Of a DNA stretch of 64,000 nucleotides, positions 56,697 through 64,000 are shown one piece after another. The position numbers and the translations under genes were made by a program. The notes beneath the pieces are model-generated. The model searched no databases, was not told the origin of the DNA, and was given only the letters and a program-made list of their open reading frames with translations. The stretch covers positions 930,001 to 994,000 of the forward strand of contig NZ_JARTWB010000002.1 of assembly GCF_031450785.1 (NCBI RefSeq), in the 5' to 3' direction. Position 1 is the stretch's first letter. The number at the start of each line of letters is the position of its first letter. The DNA is from Caballeronia sp. LZ062 (GTDB taxonomy: Bacteria > Pseudomonadota > Gammaproteobacteria > Burkholderiales > Burkholderiaceae).

Positions 56697-57596
56697 ATGA
56701 ATCGAATCATTGCGCTCGTGGTCGCTGTCGTCGTCGTGCTGTTCATCGGCTCGTCGATGGTCTTTACCGTCGACGAACGGCATGCGGGCGTCGTTGCCGC
56801 GCACGGCGACAGCAACCCGCATCTCGACGGTCCGGGCCTGCATTTCAAGCTGCCGCCGCCGTTTCAGACGCTGACCCTCATCGACACGCGCACGCTCACC
56901 ATCGACGAGGGCGGGGCAGACCGCTTCACCACGTCCGACAAGAACGAAGTGCTGGTGAACACGGTCGTCAAATATCGCGTGGCTGATCCGCTCAAGCTCT
57001 TCGTGAGCAACGAGAAGAACACGCAAAGCGCGCAAGAACGCCTGACCGGGCTGATCCGCACGGCGCTCGCGAGCGCGTTCGCAAATCGCACGCTCATCGA
57101 TGCGCTCGCCAATCAGCAGACGCTGGAGACCGAGGCGCAAAAGGCCGTTGAAGGCGCGGCGTCGGCGTTCGGCGTGCAGCTGGTCGACCTGCAGATGGCG
57201 CGCGTCGACTTTCCGTCGGCGGTGGCGGATTCCGTCTACAAACGCATGATCGCGGCGCGCCAGCAAGCGGCCGCGAGCGAGCGCGCGAAAGGCACGGCGG
57301 ACGCCGACAAGATCAAGGCCGACGCAGAGCGCGAGCAGCAGCAGATTCTTGCCGACGCCTACAGCCAGGCGCAGTCCATCAAGGGCGAAGGAGACAGCAA
57401 GGCGGCAGCCATCGCCGCCGATGCCTATGGACGCGATCCGCAGTTCTATCAGTTCTATCAGAGCCTCGAAGCGTACAAGAAGACGTTCAAGCCGGGCGAC
57501 GTGATCGTGGTCGACCCGAGCAGCGATTTCTTTCGCTTCATGAAGAGCCCGAACGGCGGCGCGGACGCGTCCGCTTCCGCCGCGCCGAGGCGCTGA
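56697..57596 (+). CDS. hflC: FtsH protease modulator HflC
   Basis: The 299-residue partner of HflK: a single N-terminal span (IALVVAVVVVLFIGSSMVF, about 4-22) then the SPFH domain with FTVDERHAGVVAAHGD, GPGLHFKLPPPFQTLTLID and VNTVVKYRVADPLK, and a C-terminal helical region (RQQAAASERAKGTADADKIKADAE). Together with HflK it surrounds FtsH and limits its access to substrates. AAGGAG nine bases before the ATG supports the start. Confidence 0.96.
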   Translation: MNRIIALVVAVVVVLFIGSSMVFTVDERHAGVVAAHGDSNPHLDGPGLHFKLPPPFQTLTLIDTRTLTIDEGGADRFTTSDKNEVLVNTVVKYRVADPLKLFVSNEKNTQSAQERLTGLIRTALASAFANRTLIDALANQQTLETEAQKAVEGAASAFGVQLVDLQMARVDFPSAVADSVYKRMIAARQQAAASERAKGTADADKIKADAEREQQQILADAYSQAQSIKGEGDSKAAAIAADAYGRDPQFYQFYQSLEAYKKTFKPGDVIVVDPSSDFFRFMKSPNGGADASASAAPRR

Positions 57597-57607
57597 CCGC
57601 ACCCGCG

Positions 57608-57631
57608 CCGCGCGGCTCGCTCGCCGCGCGG
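57608..57631 (+). other. GC hairpin in the hflC-DUF2065 gap
   Basis: CCGCGCGGC (57608-57616) and GCCGCGCGG (57623-57631) form a 9-bp perfect stem with a six-base loop just past the hflC stop, with no U-run. It may protect the upstream message from decay rather than end transcription. Confidence 0.4.
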
Positions 57632-57650
57632 TGCTCATCCACCGTAGACA

Positions 57651-57836
57651 ATGGTCGAGACGATACTGCTCGCTCTTGCGTTGATGCTGATTATCGAAGG
57701 CATGTTTCCCTTCGTCTTTCCGACGGCCTGGCGCGATACGTTCCGCCGCATCGCCGAGCGGCCGCCGCATCACATCCGCATCGGCGGGTTGATCGCGATG
57801 GTCCTCGGGCTGATTCTGCTCGTCATCGCGACCTAG
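57651..57836 (+). CDS. DUF2065 family small membrane protein (YjeT-like)
   Basis: A 61-residue protein with two membrane segments: ETILLALALMLIIEGMFPFVF near the start and IGGLIAMVLGLILLVIA at the end. DUF2065 (YjeT in E. coli) is conserved downstream of hflC in many proteobacteria and its function is unknown; association with the HflKC-FtsH complex is suggested only by position. Confidence 0.9.
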   Translation: MVETILLALALMLIIEGMFPFVFPTAWRDTFRRIAERPPHHIRIGGLIAMVLGLILLVIAT

Positions 57837-57926
57837 CCGCGAAGCTGCGTCTTTTCGCCTATCTTTGTTCTTATCCTTCCATGCGCGCCGCGCTTTGACG
57901 CGTCGCGCCCCGCAGGAAACGTATCG

Positions 57927-59099
57927 ATGTCCACCTGGCTCCTTCCCGAGAATATTGCCGACGTGTTGCCGTCGGAAGCGCGCAAGATCGAAGAGCTGCG
58001 CCGCCGTCTGCTCGACCGGTTCCGTTCGTATGGCTACGAACTCGTCATGCCGCCGATGCTCGAATATCTCGAATCGCTTCTGACGAGCGGCGGCAGCGAC
58101 CTGAACCTGCGCACGTTCAAGCTCGTCGATCAGCTTTCCGGGCGCACGCTCGGCCTGCGCGCGGACATCACGCCGCAGGTGTCGCGCATCGACGCGCACC
58201 TGCTCAACCGGCAGGGCGTGACGCGCCTGTGCTATGCCGGCGTCGTGCTGCACACGCGTCCGCGCGGGCTACATGCGACGCGCGAGCAGATTCAGATCGG
58301 CGCGGAGATTTTCGGTCACGCCGGGCTCGAAGCTGATCTCGAAATTCAGCAGTTGATGCTCGATTCGCTGCATCTCGCCGGTCTGACGAAAGTGCGACTC
58401 GATCTGTGCCACGCCGGCGTGCTGGCGGCGTTGCTGGATCTAGAGCCGGCGGCGGCATCGCTCGGCGAGGCGCTCTACGACGCGCTCGCAGCGAAGGACG
58501 TGCCGCGCCTGAACGAACTGACGGCGCATCTCGGTCACGTGCCGCGTGAGGCGTTGCGCGCGCTGCCGTCGCTGTACGGCGATGCGTCGGTGCTGGAGGC
58601 GGCGCGCGCGCGCTTGCCCAATCTGCCCGTGATCGCGCGCGCGCTCGACGACCTCGCGTTTCTCGCGGCGCAGGCCAATGGCGCCGAACTGATGATCGAT
58701 CTCGCGGACCTGCGCGGCTACGCATACCACAGCGGCGTGATGTTCTCGGCGTATGTCGATGGCGTGCCCAACGCGGTCGCGCGCGGCGGCCGTTACGACG
58801 ACGTGGGTCTCGCCTACGGCCGGGCGCGCCCCGCGACGGGCTTTTCGCTCGATTTGCGCGAAGTCGCGCGCATCTCGCCCGTCGATGCACGCGGCAGCGC
58901 GATCCTCGCGCCGTGGAAGCACGACGAACCGCTGCGCACGGCAGTCGCGGCGCTGCGCGATGCGGGAGAAGTCGTCATTCAGGCGCTGCCGGGCCACGAT
59001 CACGACCTCGACGAGTTCGCGTTCGACCGCGTGCTCGTGGAGCGCCACGGCCGCTGGATGGTGGAAGAGCGGGTGACGCCGGTGCGCGCAGGCGTCTGA
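57927..59099 (+). CDS. hisZ: ATP phosphoribosyltransferase regulatory subunit HisZ
   Basis: The 390-residue protein resembles the catalytic core of histidyl-tRNA synthetase ([68 protein letters not shown]), but lacks the anticodon domain and the family's complete histidine motifs. HisZ binds short-form HisG and confers activity and feedback regulation on the first step of histidine synthesis. hisS is present separately at 48407. It lies between DUF2065 and purA, the usual beta-proteobacterial place. Confidence 0.95.
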   Translation: MSTWLLPENIADVLPSEARKIEELRRRLLDRFRSYGYELVMPPMLEYLESLLTSGGSDLNLRTFKLVDQLSGRTLGLRADITPQVSRIDAHLLNRQGVTRLCYAGVVLHTRPRGLHATREQIQIGAEIFGHAGLEADLEIQQLMLDSLHLAGLTKVRLDLCHAGVLAALLDLEPAAASLGEALYDALAAKDVPRLNELTAHLGHVPREALRALPSLYGDASVLEAARARLPNLPVIARALDDLAFLAAQANGAELMIDLADLRGYAYHSGVMFSAYVDGVPNAVARGGRYDDVGLAYGRARPATGFSLDLREVARISPVDARGSAILAPWKHDEPLRTAVAALRDAGEVVIQALPGHDHDLDEFAFDRVLVERHGRWMVEERVTPVRAGV

Positions 59100-59196
59100 T
59101 CGGCAAGGACTTTTGCGAAGGCGCGCGTCGCGCGCGCCGACGTGACGGAATCGCGAAACGTATCCCGAAAAATTCGGAACGCGCCGCGAACATAGG

Positions 59197-59202
59197 TAAA
59201 AT
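59197..59202 (+). promoter_or_regulatory. -10 element of purA
   Basis: TAAAAT at 59197-59202 is 28 bp before the purA start, with a weak TTCGGA (59173-59178) at 18 bp spacing as -35. It suggests that purA is also transcribed separately from hisZ. Confidence 0.5.
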
Positions 59203-59220
59203 ACGTTTTTAACCAGCTAA

Positions 59221-60576
<1,356 letters not shown>

Positions 60577-60614
60577 GCGCCGCCGCGCCTCGACCTGAAC
60601 CGGACGCTGTAAAG

Positions 60615-60641
60615 AATGTGGCCGCTTCATGCGGCCACATT
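60615..60641 (+). terminator. hairpin terminator after purA
   Basis: AATGTGGCCGC (60615-60625) pairs perfectly with GCGGCCACATT (60631-60641) around a five-base loop, followed by TCGTATAT. It lies 38 bp past the purA stop and before the phosphoribosyltransferase gene. Confidence 0.7.
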
Positions 60642-60680
60642 TCGTATATAACCGCAGTATGCAATTGAAAGAGCCTCACC

Positions 60681-61241
60681 ATGATCGCGATGACCGACCC
60701 GCGTAACGACGACAAGAATCTCTGGGTCAACTGGGACGAGTATCACCGGTTGATCGAACTGCTCGCGCTGACCGTGCACGACTCCGGATGGAAGTTCGAC
60801 AAGATCCTGTGTCTCGCGCGCGGCGGCCTGCGCGTGGGGGACCAGCTGTCGCGAATCTACGATTTGCCGCTCGCCATCCTCGCAACGAGTTCGTATCGCG
60901 AAGCCGCGGGTACGCAGCAGGGCGACCTCGACATCGCGCAGTACATCACGATGACGCGTGGCGAATTGTCGGGCAACGTGTTGCTGGTCGACGATCTGGT
61001 CGATTCGGGCGTCACGCTCGCGCGCGTGCAGGAGCATCTCAAGGAGCGTTATCCGGCGATCACGGCCGTGCGTTCGGCGGTGCTGTGGTACAAGGCGTGC
61101 TCGAAGGTGAAGCCCGACTACCACGTTCAGTTTCTCGAAACGAATCCGTGGATTCATCAGCCTTTCGAGGAGTGGGACACCGTGCGTCCGCACAACCTCG
61201 GCGCGTGGATCAAGCGGGGCATGCAGAACAGCCGCGCGTAA
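60681..61241 (+). CDS. purine-type phosphoribosyltransferase
   Basis: The 186-residue protein has the type I phosphoribosyltransferase PRPP loop VLLVDDLVDSGVTLARV (about 100-116) and an early substrate region ILCLARGGLRVGDQLSRIYDLP. It resembles the xanthine/guanine/hypoxanthine phosphoribosyltransferase branch, which salvages purine bases to nucleotides; the specific base cannot be assigned. Its place after purA fits a role in purine metabolism. Two ATGs (60681 and 60690) are possible starts. Confidence 0.87.
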   Translation: MIAMTDPRNDDKNLWVNWDEYHRLIELLALTVHDSGWKFDKILCLARGGLRVGDQLSRIYDLPLAILATSSYREAAGTQQGDLDIAQYITMTRGELSGNVLLVDDLVDSGVTLARVQEHLKERYPAITAVRSAVLWYKACSKVKPDYHVQFLETNPWIHQPFEEWDTVRPHNLGAWIKRGMQNSRA

Positions 61242-61269
61242 GGCAGCACTCGATTGTTTCGACGCCAAG

Positions 61270-61310
61270 CGCCGTTGTGTCCGGGCCTTCGCCCGGCGCA
61301 ACGGCGTTTT
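61270..61310 (+). terminator. two-tier hairpin terminator after the phosphoribosyltransferase gene
   Basis: CGCCGTTG (61270-61277) pairs with CAACGGCG (61299-61306), enclosing an inner stem CCGGGC/GCCCGG (61281-61296) with a CTTC loop, followed by TTTT. It lies 28 bp past the stop. The remaining 215 bp to kup hold no credible gene. Confidence 0.85.
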
Positions 61311-61526
61311 GCGTTTCGGGCCGCTTTCGGTGTGACGCGCATGCCAAGCTGCGCGAAGGCGGCGTGAAAGCGCGCGCCGCGCGCCGACGCGTTCGGGGCA
61401 CGATGCTAAACTTCCAGTCGCGTCTCTCGTGGCGCGTGAGCAACATGCGAGAGGCGCGTTTTCGCGTGCGGCGTTAGATAGAATGGCGTTCGGTTTTTCT
61501 CCGCTCTGGACGGACATCTCGCTTCT

Positions 61527-63419
61527 ATGACTACCCTGACTCACGCGCAAGAGCGCAAACAGCCGTTGCCTTCGCTTGCGCTCGCGGCCATCGGCGTCGT
61601 CTTCGGCGACATCGGCACGAGTCCTCTCTACGCGCTGAAGGAAGCCTTCAGCCCCTCGCACGGCATCGGACTTTCCGAAGCCTCGATTCTCGGCGTCATC
61701 TCCTTGCTGTTCTGGGCCATCGTGATGGTGGTCGCGATCAAATACGTGCTTTTCGTGATGCGTGCCGACAACAACGGCGAAGGCGGCGTATTCGCGATGA
61801 TGACGCTCGCGCTGCGCAGCGTGAAAGATCCCGGCCGCCTGTCTGGCGTGCTCATGATGCTCGGCATTTTCGGCGCCTGCATGTTTTATGGCGACGCCGT
61901 CATCACGCCGGCCATGTCCGTCATTTCGGCGGTGGAAGGTCTTGAGATCGCCGCGCCCAAGCTGTCGCCGTACGTGATCCCCATCACGATGGTCATCCTC
62001 ATCATGCTGTTCTGGATTCAACGGCATGGCACGGCGGTCGTCGGCAAGCTGTTCGGGCCGATCATGCTGCTGTGGTTCCTGACGCTCGCCGTGCTCGGCG
62101 CGTATCACATCGCGCTGGCGCCCGGCGTGTTGATTGCGCTGAACCCGTACTACGCGATTTCGTTCATGGCCGACCATGTGCTGCAAGCGTATATCGTGCT
62201 CGGCTCGGTCGTGCTGGTGCTGACGGGCGCGGAAGCGCTCTACGCGGACATGGGGCACTTCGGCGCGAAGCCCATTCGCTGCGGATGGTATGCCATCGTG
62301 ATGCCGTCGCTGCTGCTGAACTACTTCGGTCAGGGCGCGTTGCTGATGCACTCGCCGAAAGCCATCGAAAGCCCGTTCTTTCTGCTCGCGCCCGAATGGG
62401 CGTTGCTGCCGCTCGTCATTCTCTCGACCATCGCCACCGTCATCGCCTCGCAAGCGGTCATTTCGGGCGCGTATTCGCTGACGAGCCAGGCTATTCAGCT
62501 CGGCTACGTGCCGCGCATGAAGATCCTGCATACATCGGAACTGGCCATCGGGCAGATCTATATTCCGCTGGTCAACTGGATGCTGCTGTTCATCATTCTG
62601 TGCATCGTCGTCGGCTTCAAGAGTTCTGAGAATCTGGCGGCGGCCTACGGTCTCGCCGTCACCGCGACAATGCTCGTGACCACCATCCTCGTGTCCGTGG
62701 TCATGACGAACCTGTGGGGCTGGAACCGCTTTCTGGTCGGCGCGATGATCGCGGTGTTTCTGGTGATCGACATCGGTTTCTTCGGCGCGAGCCTCCTGAA
62801 AATCGAGCAGGGCGGCTGGCTGCCGCTGTGCATCGGCGGGGCGCTCTTTTTCCTGCTGATGACCTGGTACAAGGGCCGCATGATCGTGAAGGACCGCACC
62901 GCCGCCGACGGTATCCCTTTGATGCCATTCCTGCAGGGGTTGCTGGCGCACCCGCCGCATCGCGTGTCGGGCACGGCCATCTATCTGACGGGCAGCGACT
63001 CGCTGGTTCCGGTCAGCCTCTTGCATAATTTGAAACACAACAAGGTGCTGCACGAGCGCACGATCTTCCTGAACTTCCTCACGCGCGATATTCCGTATGT
63101 AGACGACTCTCATCGCGTGGAAGTGAAGGATATCGGCGGCGGGCTCTTTCTCGTGAAGGCGGCGTACGGCTTCAACGAGACGCCGGACGTGAAGGCCGTG
63201 CTGGAGCAGATCACCCGCACGCACGCGATGACTTTCGAGCTGATGGACACGTCGTTCTTTATGGCGCGCGAAACCGTGGTGCCGACTGAGTTGCCGGGCA
63301 TGTCGGTGTGGCGGGAACGCGTGTTCGCATGGATGCATCAAAACGCCGCGAAGCCGACCGATTTCTTCAGCATTCCGGCAAACCGCGTGGTCGAACTCGG
63401 TACGAAGATCGAAATCTGA
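61527..63419 (+). CDS. kup: KUP-family potassium transporter
   Basis: The 630-residue protein takes up potassium with protons. The signature [19 protein letters not shown] (about 22-40) is followed by about twelve membrane spans to near residue 440 (including [23 protein letters not shown]) and a cytosolic C-terminal domain ending VELGTKIEI. Length and layout are those of E. coli Kup. Kup systems work best at low pH or under high osmolarity. A bidirectional terminator separates it from tex. Confidence 0.96.
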   Translation: MTTLTHAQERKQPLPSLALAAIGVVFGDIGTSPLYALKEAFSPSHGIGLSEASILGVISLLFWAIVMVVAIKYVLFVMRADNNGEGGVFAMMTLALRSVKDPGRLSGVLMMLGIFGACMFYGDAVITPAMSVISAVEGLEIAAPKLSPYVIPITMVILIMLFWIQRHGTAVVGKLFGPIMLLWFLTLAVLGAYHIALAPGVLIALNPYYAISFMADHVLQAYIVLGSVVLVLTGAEALYADMGHFGAKPIRCGWYAIVMPSLLLNYFGQGALLMHSPKAIESPFFLLAPEWALLPLVILSTIATVIASQAVISGAYSLTSQAIQLGYVPRMKILHTSELAIGQIYIPLVNWMLLFIILCIVVGFKSSENLAAAYGLAVTATMLVTTILVSVVMTNLWGWNRFLVGAMIAVFLVIDIGFFGASLLKIEQGGWLPLCIGGALFFLLMTWYKGRMIVKDRTAADGIPLMPFLQGLLAHPPHRVSGTAIYLTGSDSLVPVSLLHNLKHNKVLHERTIFLNFLTRDIPYVDDSHRVEVKDIGGGLFLVKAAYGFNETPDVKAVLEQITRTHAMTFELMDTSFFMARETVVPTELPGMSVWRERVFAWMHQNAAKPTDFFSIPANRVVELGTKIEI

Positions 63420-63442
63420 TCGCGCTTCCAAGCGCCGCGCAC

Positions 63443-63475
63443 AAAAAAACCCACGCTGCTAAGCGTGGGTTTTTT
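63443..63475. terminator. bidirectional intrinsic terminator between kup and tex
   Basis: AACCCACGCT (63448-63457) pairs with AGCGTGGGTT (63462-63471) around a four-base loop, with an A-run before and a T-run after, serving both convergent genes. Confidence 0.95.
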
Positions 63476-63491
63476 GTTGCAGCCTGCCGAA

Positions 63492-64000
63492 TCAGCGTTT
63501 GAGCTTGGCGAACGCTGCGGCCATCGCGCCTGCCGGTTCCGGCTCGCGGCGCTGATTCGAACGCGCGTCGCGCCCGCCGCCGCCCGCGCGACGATCCTGC
63601 CCGCCGCGCGCAGGCGCCCCCGCGTTGGCTGTGGATGCCGGCGCGAAGTCGTCGTCGAGGCGCATGGTCAGCGAAATGCGCTGGCGCTTCACGTCCGTTT
63701 CGAGCACTTTGACTTTCACGACCTGACCGGCCTTCACGACTTCGTGCGGGTCCTTGATGAACTTCGTCGACATGGCCGACACGTGCACGAGTCCGTCCTG
63801 ATGCACGCCGATATCGACGAACGCGCCGAACGCCGCGACGTTCGTCACGACGCCTTCGAGCACCATGCCCGGCGCTAGATCCGAGATTTTCTCGATGCCT
63901 TCGCGGAACGTCGCGGTCTTGAACTCCGGGCGCGGATCGCGGCCCGGCTTTTCCAGCTCCGCGAGAATGTCGCGCACGGTCGGCAGACCGAATCGATCGT
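63492..64000 (-). CDS. tex: Tex-family RNA-binding transcription accessory protein, 5' part outside the window
   Basis: The minus-strand frame is open to the window edge and ends with a stop at 63492-63494; about 169 C-terminal residues are seen. They include [23 protein letters not shown], the S1 RNA-binding domain ([34 protein letters not shown]) and a Gly/Arg-rich tail ([20 protein letters not shown]) ending in AAAFAKLKR. This is the C-terminal end of Tex, a nucleic-acid-binding protein that assists transcription and stress tolerance. The rest of the gene, including its start, lies beyond the right edge. Confidence 0.93.
   Translation of the reverse strand, partial: DRFGLPTVRDILAELEKPGRDPRPEFKTATFREGIEKISDLAPGMVLEGVVTNVAAFGAFVDIGVHQDGLVHVSAMSTKFIKDPHEVVKAGQVVKVKVLETDVKRQRISLTMRLDDDFAPASTANAGAPARGGQDRRAGGGGRDARSNQRREPEPAGAMAAAFAKLKR

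Noticed and set aside
55278..58253. Antisense frame of 991 codons opposite hflK, hflC and hisZ
   Set aside because: His/Arg/Ala-rich composition typical of antisense frames in GC-rich DNA; the sense strand encodes recognised proteins throughout.
60627..63431. Antisense frame of 934 codons opposite kup and the phosphoribosyltransferase gene
   Set aside because: Same reason: shadow of sense genes, His/Arg/Glu/Gln-rich with no domain.

Overview
The window is GC-rich, densely coding chromosomal DNA from a member of the Burkholderiaceae, most likely the Burkholderia / Paraburkholderia / Caballeronia group. The evidence is gene order: the runs pyrD-bpt-aat-NUDIX, ffs-dnaX-ybaB-recR, surE-pcm-nlpD-rpoS, ndk-rlmN-rodZ-ispG-hisS-yfgM-bamB-der and hfq-hflX-hflK-hflC-DUF2065-hisZ-purA are classical for this group, and the proteins read as beta-proteobacterial. 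I annotate 60 protein genes (two cut by the window edges) and one RNA gene (the SRP RNA ffs). I see no tRNA, rRNA, insertion sequence, prophage or CRISPR array.

Layout. 1-7300 is the least conserved part: a Crp/Fnr-type regulator cut by the left edge, a long gene-free stretch, an orphan DUF1839 gene, an ElaA-type acetyltransferase, a lone GT4 glycosyltransferase, a FadR/GntR regulator and a Gfo/Idh/MocA oxidoreductase. 7330-12434 is a minus-strand block: a cystine-type ABC permease and binding protein without an ATPase, pyrD, the two N-degron aminoacyl-transferases bpt and aat, and a NUDIX hydrolase. 12592-14599 is moeA-moaD-moaE (molybdenum cofactor). A group III truncated globin and an NsrR-type regulator are divergent at 14667-15967. 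clpB follows behind a clear sigma-32-type promoter. 18914-26973 is a minus-strand series: yidB, a ComEA-like protein, a MATE exporter overlapping an ArnT-like glycosyltransferase, rpmE2, an MtfA-like peptidase, rho and trxA.

27269-35586 carries ffs, dnaX, ybaB, recR, a DUF1653 gene, then a class III CoA-transferase next to a complete NitT/TauT-type ABC importer. After a quinone oxidoreductase, 36677-42813 holds surE-pcm-nlpD-rpoS, an exonuclease and rlmD. 42890-53504 holds yccA, ndk and the rlmN-to-der cluster of envelope, isoprenoid and translation functions. 53654-60576 is the hfq-to-purA cluster. kup and the 3' end of tex close the window.

Functional links. Protein quality control is over-represented: ClpB, Aat and Bpt, Pcm, and the FtsH modulators HflK, HflC and YccA. 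Stress regulation is present as RpoS, Hfq, NsrR and a heat-shock promoter. Most genes are housekeeping. I did not find a convincing new multi-gene system. The observations most worth following are non-coding or sub-gene: a duplicated C/U-rich motif in the rho leader, a long palindrome between trxA and rho, a 66-bp tandem repeat inside the dnaX linker, a palindrome interlocked with the clpB heat-shock promoter, probable leaderless dnaX and surE messages, and the NsrR-globin pair with altered cysteine spacing.
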